Source: Lysinibacillus sp.
GTDB taxonomy: Bacteria > Bacillota > Bacilli > Bacillales_A > Planococcaceae
Reading direction: 5' to 3'
DNA length: 10,945 bases
Assembly (NCBI GenBank): GCA_012735355.1
Contig: JAAYHP010000578.1
Span: 1-10,945 of the forward strand
Of the stretch, positions 5,674 through 10,945 are shown one piece after another. The position numbers and the translations under genes were made by a program. The notes beneath the pieces were generated by a model. That model was not told the DNA's origin. It did no database searches and saw only the letters and a list, made by a program, of their open reading frames with translations. How positions within the stretch are numbered: position 1 is the stretch's first letter; the number at the start of each line of letters is the position of its first letter.

Positions 5674-6567
5674 ATGAACGTTGTTATTGTTGGCGCAGGT
5701 TCTGTCGGAATGTTACTAGCTACTTTTTTAGCGGAAGTAATGGAAGTAACAGTCGTAGTGAAAAGGGAAGAACAGTTGCGAAATATAGAACAGCATGGCC
5801 TATGGCGAAAAAATTTAGATGGTACAGTAACGAAAGTTTCTATAAGAGGGTTAACAGCTTTAGATGACATTTCTGAAAACTCCTTAATAATTGTTGCTGT
5901 AAAATATAATCAATTACAAGAACTATATCCGAAGCTTAGAAAACTTCCGTATGAAACACCGATTTTGTTTGTGCAAAATGGATTAGCGCATTTCGAAGAA
6001 GCATTGTCTTTACCTCAAGAGACGATTGCTTTTGGATCCTGTCTATTCGGTGCACAAAAAGAGAACGAATATACAGTGATTCACCGAGGGATAGGTGTGC
6101 TAAAATTAGCAGTTGAACGAGGAAATGGTGATACTTTACAATCGTTTTATAAAGTGGGGAGCAACCTTTTCCCTGTAGAATTTGTTGAAAATGCTGAAGG
6201 AATGCTTTTTGAAAAGGCGTTGTTTAATTGTTTCATTAATCCACTAACGGCTATTTTAAATGTGAAAAACGGCGAATTAATTAAGAATGAACATACGAAA
6301 CAATTGTTACAAGAGTTGTATGAAGAGTTGATGACAGCTTTTCCGGAACAAAAGAAAAGTTTTTCCTTTAAAGATGTCGTTACTTTATGTGAAAAAACAG
6401 CGACGAATACTTCATCGATGTTACAAGATCGTTTATTAAATAAAAAAACAGAAGTTGAATCGATCGTCGGTGCGGTCATAAAAAAAGCTGAACAAAAGGG
6501 TCAAACTGTTCCGTTACTAAAGACTTTATATCGTTTAGTGCTAGCTTTAGAGGGTGAGAAGATGTGA
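5674..6567 (+). CDS. panE: 2-dehydropantoate 2-reductase (ketopantoate reductase)
   Basis: PanE reduces 2-dehydropantoate to pantoate with NADPH, a step toward pantothenate and coenzyme A. The 297-residue protein begins with MNVVIVGAGSVGMLLA, a Rossmann nucleotide loop G7-A-G9-S-V-G12. VQNGL (100-104) is the conserved turn near the cofactor. The C-terminal domain has FEKALFNCFINPLTAI, with K181 matching the catalytic lysine (E. coli K176), and NTSSMLQD (245-252) followed by TE (E260), matching the acid that binds substrate. Length is typical. The ATG at 5674 follows GAGGGA at 5661-5666. The last four bases overlap the next gene, so the two are probably translated together. In B. subtilis ylbP lies between ylbO and panE; here it is absent. 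It corresponds to B. subtilis ylbQ. Confidence 0.93.
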   Translation: MNVVIVGAGSVGMLLATFLAEVMEVTVVVKREEQLRNIEQHGLWRKNLDGTVTKVSIRGLTALDDISENSLIIVAVKYNQLQELYPKLRKLPYETPILFVQNGLAHFEEALSLPQETIAFGSCLFGAQKENEYTVIHRGIGVLKLAVERGNGDTLQSFYKVGSNLFPVEFVENAEGMLFEKALFNCFINPLTAILNVKNGELIKNEHTKQLLQELYEELMTAFPEQKKSFSFKDVVTLCEKTATNTSSMLQDRLLNKKTEVESIVGAVIKKAEQKGQTVPLLKTLYRLVLALEGEKM

Positions 6568-6953
6568 AAATCATATTGGGATATTTGCTGAGCACTCTTA
6601 TATTCATGCCCATCGTTGTATTGTTAATCAGCTATATCATTTTCCGAAAAGTATTGAAGAAAAAAGGGAATAGTTTTGGATTAGCGGCAGATATTACGAC
6701 GTTTGTATTATTTTTTTCCGTTAGCATTTCTCTCTCAACTTTGTGGGGAGCAACGATTAGCATCATCGCAATTGTTATCTCTATTTTTATTGCAATGTTG
6801 ATAACATACATAGATTGGAAGACAAAAAAGGAAATTGAAGTTCTGCCCTTACTTAGGAAAATTTGGCGTATACAATTTATGTACTTATTTTTCCTATATA
6901 CCATAGTGTGGATTATAGGAATTATCCAAAGTATAATTATTTTTACTACATAG
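6564..6953 (+). CDS. DUF3397 four-helix membrane protein
   Basis: The 129-residue product is strongly hydrophobic, with four likely membrane helices at about 6-27, 42-60, 62-83 and 104-126. Positive loops lie between helices (RKVLKKKGN and DWKTKKE). The motif FGLAADITTFVLFFSVS and the location between panE and bshC are typical of the DUF3397 family of Bacillales, which has no known function. The GTG start at 6564 overlaps the panE stop (GTGA, 6564-6567), with AGAGGGTGAG just upstream, pointing to translational coupling with panE. Neighbourhood alone does not show whether it serves CoA or bacillithiol metabolism, and I infer no role. No convincing terminator follows before the bshC promoter. 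Confidence 0.8.
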   Translation: MKIILGYLLSTLIFMPIVVLLISYIIFRKVLKKKGNSFGLAADITTFVLFFSVSISLSTLWGATISIIAIVISIFIAMLITYIDWKTKKEIEVLPLLRKIWRIQFMYLFFLYTIVWIIGIIQSIIIFTT

Positions 6954-6970
6954 AAAAGCATTTTCTTTTG

Positions 6971-7000
6971 CAGACAAAGTAGGAAAGTTTACAATATAAT
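6971..7000 (+). promoter_or_regulatory. Promoter candidate of bshC
   Basis: A perfect -10 TATAAT (6995-7000) follows CAGACA (6971-6976, four of six) with an 18-bp spacer. The bshC ATG is about 50 bases downstream. Confidence 0.45.
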
Positions 7001-7053
7001 ATGGAAAGTATTTTTTATTATGAACGTATAGGGATTAGTAGAGGAGTTATAAA

Positions 7054-8667
7054 ATGGAACTGGAAAGATTATCACCAGTTAACAATCAATTGTTATCTGA
7101 TTATTGGGCAGAAAGTGAAAAATTACTTCCTTTTTATCAATACCGATATAACGATGAATCCTTTCAAGTGAGGGCGAATTACTTAAAGGAGCAAAATTTC
7201 GATCGAAAAAAATTATGTCATGTTATTTATCAATTTATGGAGCCCTTTGGCATCTCGCCAAAGACTAAAGAAAATTTACAAAAGTTAGAAAATGGCGCTT
7301 TTGCAATTGTTGGTGGACAACAAGCAGGGGTTTTCACCGGTCCACTTTATTCTGTTCATAAAGCAATCAGCGTCATTTTACTCGCGAAAGAGCAAAGTGA
7401 GAAACTTGGAATCGATATCGTGCCTATTTTTTGGATTGCAGGAGAAGATCACGATATCGATGAAATTAATCATACTTTTACAATTGTTGATGAAACACCT
7501 AAGAAAAAAATATATGGTGTTCCATCAAAAAAGAAAACGATTGCTTCCGAAACATCGATAGATCATTCTTTGATGAAAGATTATATTGATGAAATTTTTA
7601 AAGATTTTGGGGAAACAGAATATACTCGCACCCTTCATCAATCAGTAATAGAGAAAATGGAAAAGAGCAATACCTTTACTGATTTTTTTGCTCATTTGAT
7701 GAACGATTTATTTAAAGGTGAAGGGCTATTAATGGTTGACTCTGCTTTTCCACTAATTCGACAATATCAATCTTCATTTTTCCAACGTATCATCGAAAAG
7801 AATGAAGCAATTTCCGCTGCTGTTATTGAAAAAGAAAGGTTGCTTGAAGAAAAGGGGTATGGCACACCGATACTTGCAACTGAAGAAAACGCAAACCTTT
7901 TTTATGTCCGGGGAGGGGAACGCTTTTTACTGGAAAGAAAAAATGATGTTTTTGTAAATAGGGTTGCCAATGTGAAATTTACTGTCGAAGAACTAATTGC
8001 TATAGCAACCCGTACTCCGGAACAGTTGAGCAATAATGTTGTCACAAGACCTTTAATGCAAGAAATGTCGATTCCAGTATTAGCTTTTGTAGCAGGACCT
8101 GGCGAGTTAGCTTATTGGGCAACATTAAAAGATGCCTTTGACGTATTAAATTTACAAATGCCTATTTTAGCACCAAGGTTAAATATAACTTTACTTTCAA
8201 GACAAGTGGAGCAATTGCTCGACAATTTTGGATTAACGGTGGAACAAGTTCTAGCAGGTGGAATAGAACCGTTGAAACAACAATATATTGCAAGCATTCA
8301 AGACAAGGAAGCGAACGAAAAAATTGCTAACTTGAAAGAAATGCTGGATCGCAAGTACGAAGATTTATTAAACTACTTGAATTCCCAAAATCTTCGTTTA
8401 GAGCGGATAGTTGAAAAAAATAAACAATATCATCATATACAATTCGATTATTTGAGCAATAAAATAGAACAAGAGGTGCAATTTAAGCACCATCACATTA
8501 TTCGACAATTTGATCGAATTAAGAGTGAATTGTATCCGAATGAAAACTTGCAAGAGCGAATTTATAACCCTTACCAATATTTAAATATTTACGGTTCGAG
8601 CCTTATTTCAGATTTATTACAATTGCCGATGAAGATTAGTAATGTTCATTATTTAGTGAAAATGTAG
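7054..8667 (+). CDS. bshC: Bacillithiol biosynthesis cysteine-adding enzyme BshC
   Basis: BshC attaches cysteine to glucosaminyl-malate, the last step in making bacillithiol, the main low-molecular-weight thiol of Bacillus. The 537-residue length agrees with B. subtilis BshC (YllA, about 539). The N-terminal Rossmann-type core shows GGQQAGVFTGPLYSVHKA (87-104) and FWIAGEDHDIDEINH (126-140), both strongly conserved in the family. VAGPGELAYWA (about 345-355) is a further family block. The C-terminal third, about 425-505, is a long charged coiled coil typical of BshC. The ATG at 7054 follows AGAGGAGT by 7 bases. It is flanked by its own promoter and terminator and sits directly upstream of the dcw operon, as in other Bacilli. 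bshA and bshB are not expected here and are not present. Confidence 0.95.
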   Translation: MELERLSPVNNQLLSDYWAESEKLLPFYQYRYNDESFQVRANYLKEQNFDRKKLCHVIYQFMEPFGISPKTKENLQKLENGAFAIVGGQQAGVFTGPLYSVHKAISVILLAKEQSEKLGIDIVPIFWIAGEDHDIDEINHTFTIVDETPKKKIYGVPSKKKTIASETSIDHSLMKDYIDEIFKDFGETEYTRTLHQSVIEKMEKSNTFTDFFAHLMNDLFKGEGLLMVDSAFPLIRQYQSSFFQRIIEKNEAISAAVIEKERLLEEKGYGTPILATEENANLFYVRGGERFLLERKNDVFVNRVANVKFTVEELIAIATRTPEQLSNNVVTRPLMQEMSIPVLAFVAGPGELAYWATLKDAFDVLNLQMPILAPRLNITLLSRQVEQLLDNFGLTVEQVLAGGIEPLKQQYIASIQDKEANEKIANLKEMLDRKYEDLLNYLNSQNLRLERIVEKNKQYHHIQFDYLSNKIEQEVQFKHHHIIRQFDRIKSELYPNENLQERIYNPYQYLNIYGSSLISDLLQLPMKISNVHYLVKM

Positions 8668-8686
8668 TAATATTTTCCTATTTTTA

Positions 8687-8717
8687 AAAGCTATCTCAAA
8701 GGAGGTAGCTTTTTTTG
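8687..8717 (+). terminator. Intrinsic terminator of bshC
   Basis: AAAGCTATCTC (8687-8697) pairs with GAGGTAGCTTT (8702-8712) over 11 bp including one G-U pair, with a four-base loop. The T-run extends through 8716. It insulates bshC from the mraZ promoter. Confidence 0.87.
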
Positions 8718-8756
8718 AGTCCTTTTTCTCTTTGAATGGAAAATAGAAGATTACTA

Positions 8757-8797
8757 TTGTCGTAATTTATGAAAACTTTATAAACTATCTCTATAAA
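8757..8797 (+). promoter_or_regulatory. Promoter region of the mraZ-rsmH-ftsL-pbpB operon
   Basis: Two overlapping sigma A-type candidates are visible. One is TTGTCG (8757-8762), a 16-bp spacer and TATAAA (8779-8784). The other is ATGAAA (8769-8774), a 17-bp spacer and TATAAA (8792-8797). With the second, transcription would start inside the first GTGG repeat, so the operator would cover the start site. I cannot tell which is used. Confidence 0.55.
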
Positions 8798-8844
8798 AAT
8801 GTGGAGGAAAGTGGGGGAATGTGGTACATTAATTACTAAAGTGG
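8798..8844 (+). promoter_or_regulatory. MraZ operator: GTGG direct repeats on a 10-bp period
   Basis: GTGG occurs at 8801, 8811, 8821 and 8841, each preceded by AAT or AAA, so the unit is AAWGTGG. The first three follow exactly 10 bp apart, and the fourth keeps the phase after one skipped slot. MraZ is known in E. coli to bind tandem TGGGN repeats with this period before its own operon, and in Mycoplasma AAAGTG-type repeats. The array lies between the promoter and the mraZ start, so autoregulation is the natural reading. The fourth repeat coincides with the ribosome site. Confidence 0.8.
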
Positions 8845-8854
8845 GGTGAGTAGC

Positions 8855-9286
8855 ATGTTCATGGGAGAGTATCAACATTCCGTTGATGCAAAAGGCCGTT
8901 TAATTATACCTTCCAAGTTCCGTGAATCGTTAGGAAGTACTTTTGTGATTACACGGGGTCTTGATAACTGTCTTTTTGGCTATCCTATGGACGAATGGCG
9001 AAAGCTCGAAGAAAAATTAAAAAACTTGCCAATGACAAAAAAAGATGCGAGAGCATTTGCAAGATTTTTCTTTTCTGTGGCTACCGAAGTGGAAATTGAT
9101 AAACAAGGGCGCATTAACATACCATCCAATCTTGCAGGGTATGCAAAACTTGAAAAGGAATGTGTCATTTTAGGGGTTTCAACAAAAATTGAAATATGGG
9201 CTAAAGAACTTTGGGAAGAATATTTCAACGAAGCAGAGGAATCTTTCAATGATATTGCGGAAAATCTAATTGGCTTTGACTTCTAG
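8855..9286 (+). CDS. mraZ: MraZ, transcriptional regulator of the dcw cluster
   Basis: MraZ is a ring-forming DNA-binding protein that controls the operon it heads. The 143-residue product has the two tandem AbrB-like half-domains, each with the DxxGR signature: D11-A-K-G14-R15 (DAKGRLIIP) and D82-K-Q-G85-R86 (DKQGRINIP). The block [17 protein letters not shown] joins them. I chose the ATG at 8855, giving [15 protein letters not shown] as in B. subtilis, with GGGGTGAG at 8843-8850. A GTG at 8846 is in frame but lies within that ribosome site. rsmH follows after 29 bases with no terminator. The GTGG array upstream is its likely target. Confidence 0.96.
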   Translation: MFMGEYQHSVDAKGRLIIPSKFRESLGSTFVITRGLDNCLFGYPMDEWRKLEEKLKNLPMTKKDARAFARFFFSVATEVEIDKQGRINIPSNLAGYAKLEKECVILGVSTKIEIWAKELWEEYFNEAEESFNDIAENLIGFDF

Positions 9287-9315
9287 AGAAAACATCTAAG
9301 AGAAGGAGAAAAATT

Positions 9316-10263
9316 ATGTTTGACCACACTACCGTGTTGCTCAAAGAAACTGTTGATGGATTGAACATCGATCCGAATGGTATTTATGTGGACTGCACAT
9401 TGGGAGGAGCAGGACATAGCGAATATTTAGTTCAGCAACTTGATAAGGGAAAACTAATTTGCTTTGACCAAGACTTGAATGCGATAGAGCATGCGAAGAA
9501 ACGTTTAGAAAAGTACTTGGATAAAGTGATTTTTGTTCATTCCAATTTCCGTCATTTAAGGAAAGAATTAACTGAACTTAATATTCAGAAAGTTGATGGC
9601 GTCCTGTACGATTTAGGAGTCTCCTCACCACAATTAGATACACCAGAACGGGGATTTAGTTATCATCACGATGCACCATTAGATATGAGAATGGATCAAA
9701 CTCAAGAGCTTACAGCTTATCACGTCGTTAATGAATGGCCTTACGAAGAGTTAGTGCGCATTTTTTTCCGCTATGGTGAAGAGAATTTTTCAAAGCAAAT
9801 TGCTCGAAAAATTGAAATGGCAAGGAAAAAGGCACCGATAGAAACAACTGGTCAGTTAGTAGAGTTAATAAAAGAGGGAATACCTGCATCCCGCCGACGA
9901 ACGGGTGGGCATCCAGCAAAACGAGTGTTTCAAGCAATCCGAATCACTGTGAATGATGAATTGGGAGCGATTGAACAATCTTTAACAGATGCAATTGAAC
10001 TACTGAATATTGGAGGTCGTATTAGCGTTATCACTTTCCATTCATTAGAAGATCGCATCGTAAAAACAATGTTTAAAGAGGCTTCTTCATTACCTGATTT
10101 GCCTCCGGGCTTACCAATCATTCCGGAGACCCACCAACCGGTATTAAAAGTCATCACGAGAAAACCAATCGTACCTTCAGAAGAGGAGTTACAGGCTAAC
10201 AACCGTTCAAGATCAGCGAAATTACGTATCGCTGAAAAAATTCATGAAAAAGGGCGTGGCTAA
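9316..10263 (+). CDS. rsmH: 16S rRNA (cytosine(1402)-N4)-methyltransferase RsmH
   Basis: RsmH (MraW) methylates N4 of C1402 in 16S rRNA at the decoding centre, using S-adenosylmethionine. The 315-residue protein has the family motifs in order: [14 protein letters not shown] (25-38, SAM loop), [11 protein letters not shown] (50-60, ribose-binding acid), [11 protein letters not shown] (98-108, catalytic region with the MraW DLGVSS signature), [18 protein letters not shown] (near 205-222) and [15 protein letters not shown] (about 237-251). The helical insertion between the catalytic region and RVFQAIR is present. ATG at 9316 follows AGAAGGAG. The stop codon directly abuts the ftsL start with no gap, pointing to coupled translation. 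It is the second gene of the mraZ operon. Confidence 0.97.
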   Translation: MFDHTTVLLKETVDGLNIDPNGIYVDCTLGGAGHSEYLVQQLDKGKLICFDQDLNAIEHAKKRLEKYLDKVIFVHSNFRHLRKELTELNIQKVDGVLYDLGVSSPQLDTPERGFSYHHDAPLDMRMDQTQELTAYHVVNEWPYEELVRIFFRYGEENFSKQIARKIEMARKKAPIETTGQLVELIKEGIPASRRRTGGHPAKRVFQAIRITVNDELGAIEQSLTDAIELLNIGGRISVITFHSLEDRIVKTMFKEASSLPDLPPGLPIIPETHQPVLKVITRKPIVPSEEELQANNRSRSAKLRIAEKIHEKGRG

Positions 10264-10638
10264 ATGGCAGTTCGAGCTAGACAACACATATACTATCAAC
10301 AACCAGCAGTTCCATATGAGCAACCCACCATTCAACCTAAACAATACCAACCAAAAAAACGAAAAGTTATAACTGCAGGGGAAAAATTTTTATATATAGT
10401 TTTTATCGTTTTAGTCGCAGCATTATCAATCGTCATATTACATAAGCAAAGCATAATACAAGAAACCACGATTGAAATACAAGATATAAATGAACAAATT
10501 GCTGAAATCGAAAAGGATAATGTTGATTTAAAAGTGCGTGTAAATGAATTATCATCCTATGATAGAATTTGGGAAAGAGCACAATCACTCGGTTTAACTT
10601 TGAAAGAAGATAATGTAAAGGTAGTGCCGGGAGAATGA
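10264..10638 (+). CDS. ftsL: Cell division protein FtsL
   Basis: FtsL is a single-pass membrane protein of the divisome that works with DivIC/FtsB and links to PBP2B to activate septal wall synthesis. The 124-residue product has a cytoplasmic tail (1-41), one membrane helix (about 42-59, FLYIVFIVLVAALSIVIL), and an extracytoplasmic coiled coil (about 62-97, heptads of I, L and V in IQETTIEIQDINEQIAEIEK). A SYDRIWERAQSLGLTLKEDN block typical of FtsL C-termini follows. The tail is rich in Gln and Pro (QQPAVPYEQPTIQPKQYQPKK) ahead of a basic stretch. Sequence identity in the family is low, so the call rests on topology plus the rsmH-ftsL-pbpB order. It abuts rsmH and its last four bases (ATGA) overlap pbpB. 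Confidence 0.93.
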   Translation: MAVRARQHIYYQQPAVPYEQPTIQPKQYQPKKRKVITAGEKFLYIVFIVLVAALSIVILHKQSIIQETTIEIQDINEQIAEIEKDNVDLKVRVNELSSYDRIWERAQSLGLTLKEDNVKVVPGE

Positions 10639-10945
10639 AGAAAAAGAGATTTCGATTCCAATGGGGAGCCTTTCTAATGTTACTACTATATGGAGGGCTC
10701 TTTTTTGCATTATTTGTAAGAATTACCTATATCCAAGCGACAGGTCAAGTGGAAGGGCAAGAATTAAAGGCGAGAGCTGCAGCCCTTTATCAAATGGAAG
10801 CAGTTATCACTGCTGAGCGGGGGAAAATATTAGATCGTAACGGAAGCATCATCGCAGAAGATACGTTAAGTTATCGGCTCATTGCAATCGTCAATCCCGC
10901 TGCAACAACCAATCCTAATCAGCCTCAACACGTCGTAGACCCTGA
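10635..10945 (+). CDS. pbpB: Penicillin-binding protein 2B, N-terminal part
   Basis: The frame opens at ATG 10635, overlapping the ftsL stop by four bases, and runs 103 codons to the window edge without a stop. It encodes a short basic cytoplasmic tail (KKKRFRFQW), a membrane anchor (about 11-29) and the start of the class B PBP dimerisation domain. The signature ERGKILDRNGSIIAEDTLSY lies at 61-80, and NQPQHVVDP resembles B. subtilis PBP2B at the same place. PBP2B is the essential septal transpeptidase partner of FtsW and FtsL. The transpeptidase domain with its SxxK lies outside the window, so its integrity cannot be judged. A spoVD paralogue is expected further along in Bacilli, but the position right after ftsL favours pbpB. 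Confidence 0.93.
   Translation, partial: MKKKRFRFQWGAFLMLLLYGGLFFALFVRITYIQATGQVEGQELKARAAALYQMEAVITAERGKILDRNGSIIAEDTLSYRLIAIVNPAATTNPNQPQHVVDP

Noticed and set aside
5604..5870. Leftward open frame of 88 codons over the panE start
   Set aside because: Antisense to the conserved Rossmann start of panE; no recognisable protein and no ribosome site.
6147..6479. Leftward open frame of 110 codons inside panE
   Set aside because: A shadow of the conserved catalytic domain of panE on the opposite strand.
6632..6961. Leftward open frame of 109 codons opposite the DUF3397 gene
   Set aside because: The forward frame has the DUF3397 motif, coupled start and ribosome site; the reverse frame has none of these.
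7292..7561. Forward open frame of 89 codons inside bshC
   Set aside because: Out of frame within conserved bshC motifs.
8701..8706. GGAGG after bshC as a ribosome site for a small gene
   Set aside because: It is the right arm of the terminator hairpin and no start codon with an open frame follows at a suitable distance.
8696..8878. Leftward open frame across the mraZ promoter region
   Set aside because: It covers the bshC terminator, promoter and MraZ operator, which explain the sequence better.
8980..10202. Leftward open frames opposite mraZ and rsmH
   Set aside because: Antisense shadows of strongly conserved genes with no own signals.
1..10945. CRISPR array, tRNA or rRNA genes, transposase, phage or defence genes
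   Set aside because: None seen on either strand; gene order is that of a conserved Bacillaceae core region.

Overview
The window is a low-GC stretch of chromosome from a spore-forming member of the Bacillaceae. The gene order follows the Bacillus ylbJ-to-pbpB segment, that is, the end of the ylb cluster and the start of the division and cell wall (dcw) cluster. Sporulation genes (a YlbJ-family protein and a GerR/RsfA-type regulator), a bacillithiol gene (bshC) and the Bacillus form of L32 with four cysteines all agree with this. I cannot name the genus from the sequence alone.

Left part (1-1840): a YlbJ-family membrane gene runs leftward off the edge. Its start appears to be broken by a one-base shift. 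Diverging from it is ylbL, a membrane-anchored PDZ/Lon-like protease with an intact Ser/Lys dyad. ylbK, which lies between these two genes in B. subtilis, is absent. Between the convergent ylbL and ylbM is a GC-rich block that looks like one of the dispersed intergenic repeats of Bacillaceae.

Middle part (1841-5458): ylbM (tRNA-Met cytidine acetate ligase, leftward) and ylbN-rpmF (DUF177 protein plus ribosomal protein L32, rightward) are divergently transcribed. Their two promoters are near-consensus and back to back, and both are overlapped by a perfect 10-bp inverted repeat. After a strong terminator come a crotonase-fold gene with one of the two usual catalytic glutamates replaced, a second terminator, and the small GerR/RsfA-type regulator.

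Right part (5459-10945): panE (pantothenate/CoA synthesis) overlaps a four-helix DUF3397 gene. bshC, for the last step of bacillithiol synthesis, follows with its own promoter and terminator. The dcw operon then begins: mraZ, rsmH, ftsL and pbpB, tightly packed, with pbpB cut by the window edge. In front of mraZ is an array of GTGG repeats on a 10-bp period, the expected MraZ operator. A further repeat is in register over the mraZ ribosome binding site. ylbP, found before panE in B. subtilis, is absent.

This is essentially a conserved housekeeping region. I found no new multi-gene system. The points worth a second look are regulatory (shared ylbM/ylbN operator, MraZ repeat array, promoter fused to a hairpin before panE), the altered active site of the crotonase-like protein, and the disrupted start of the YlbJ-family gene.
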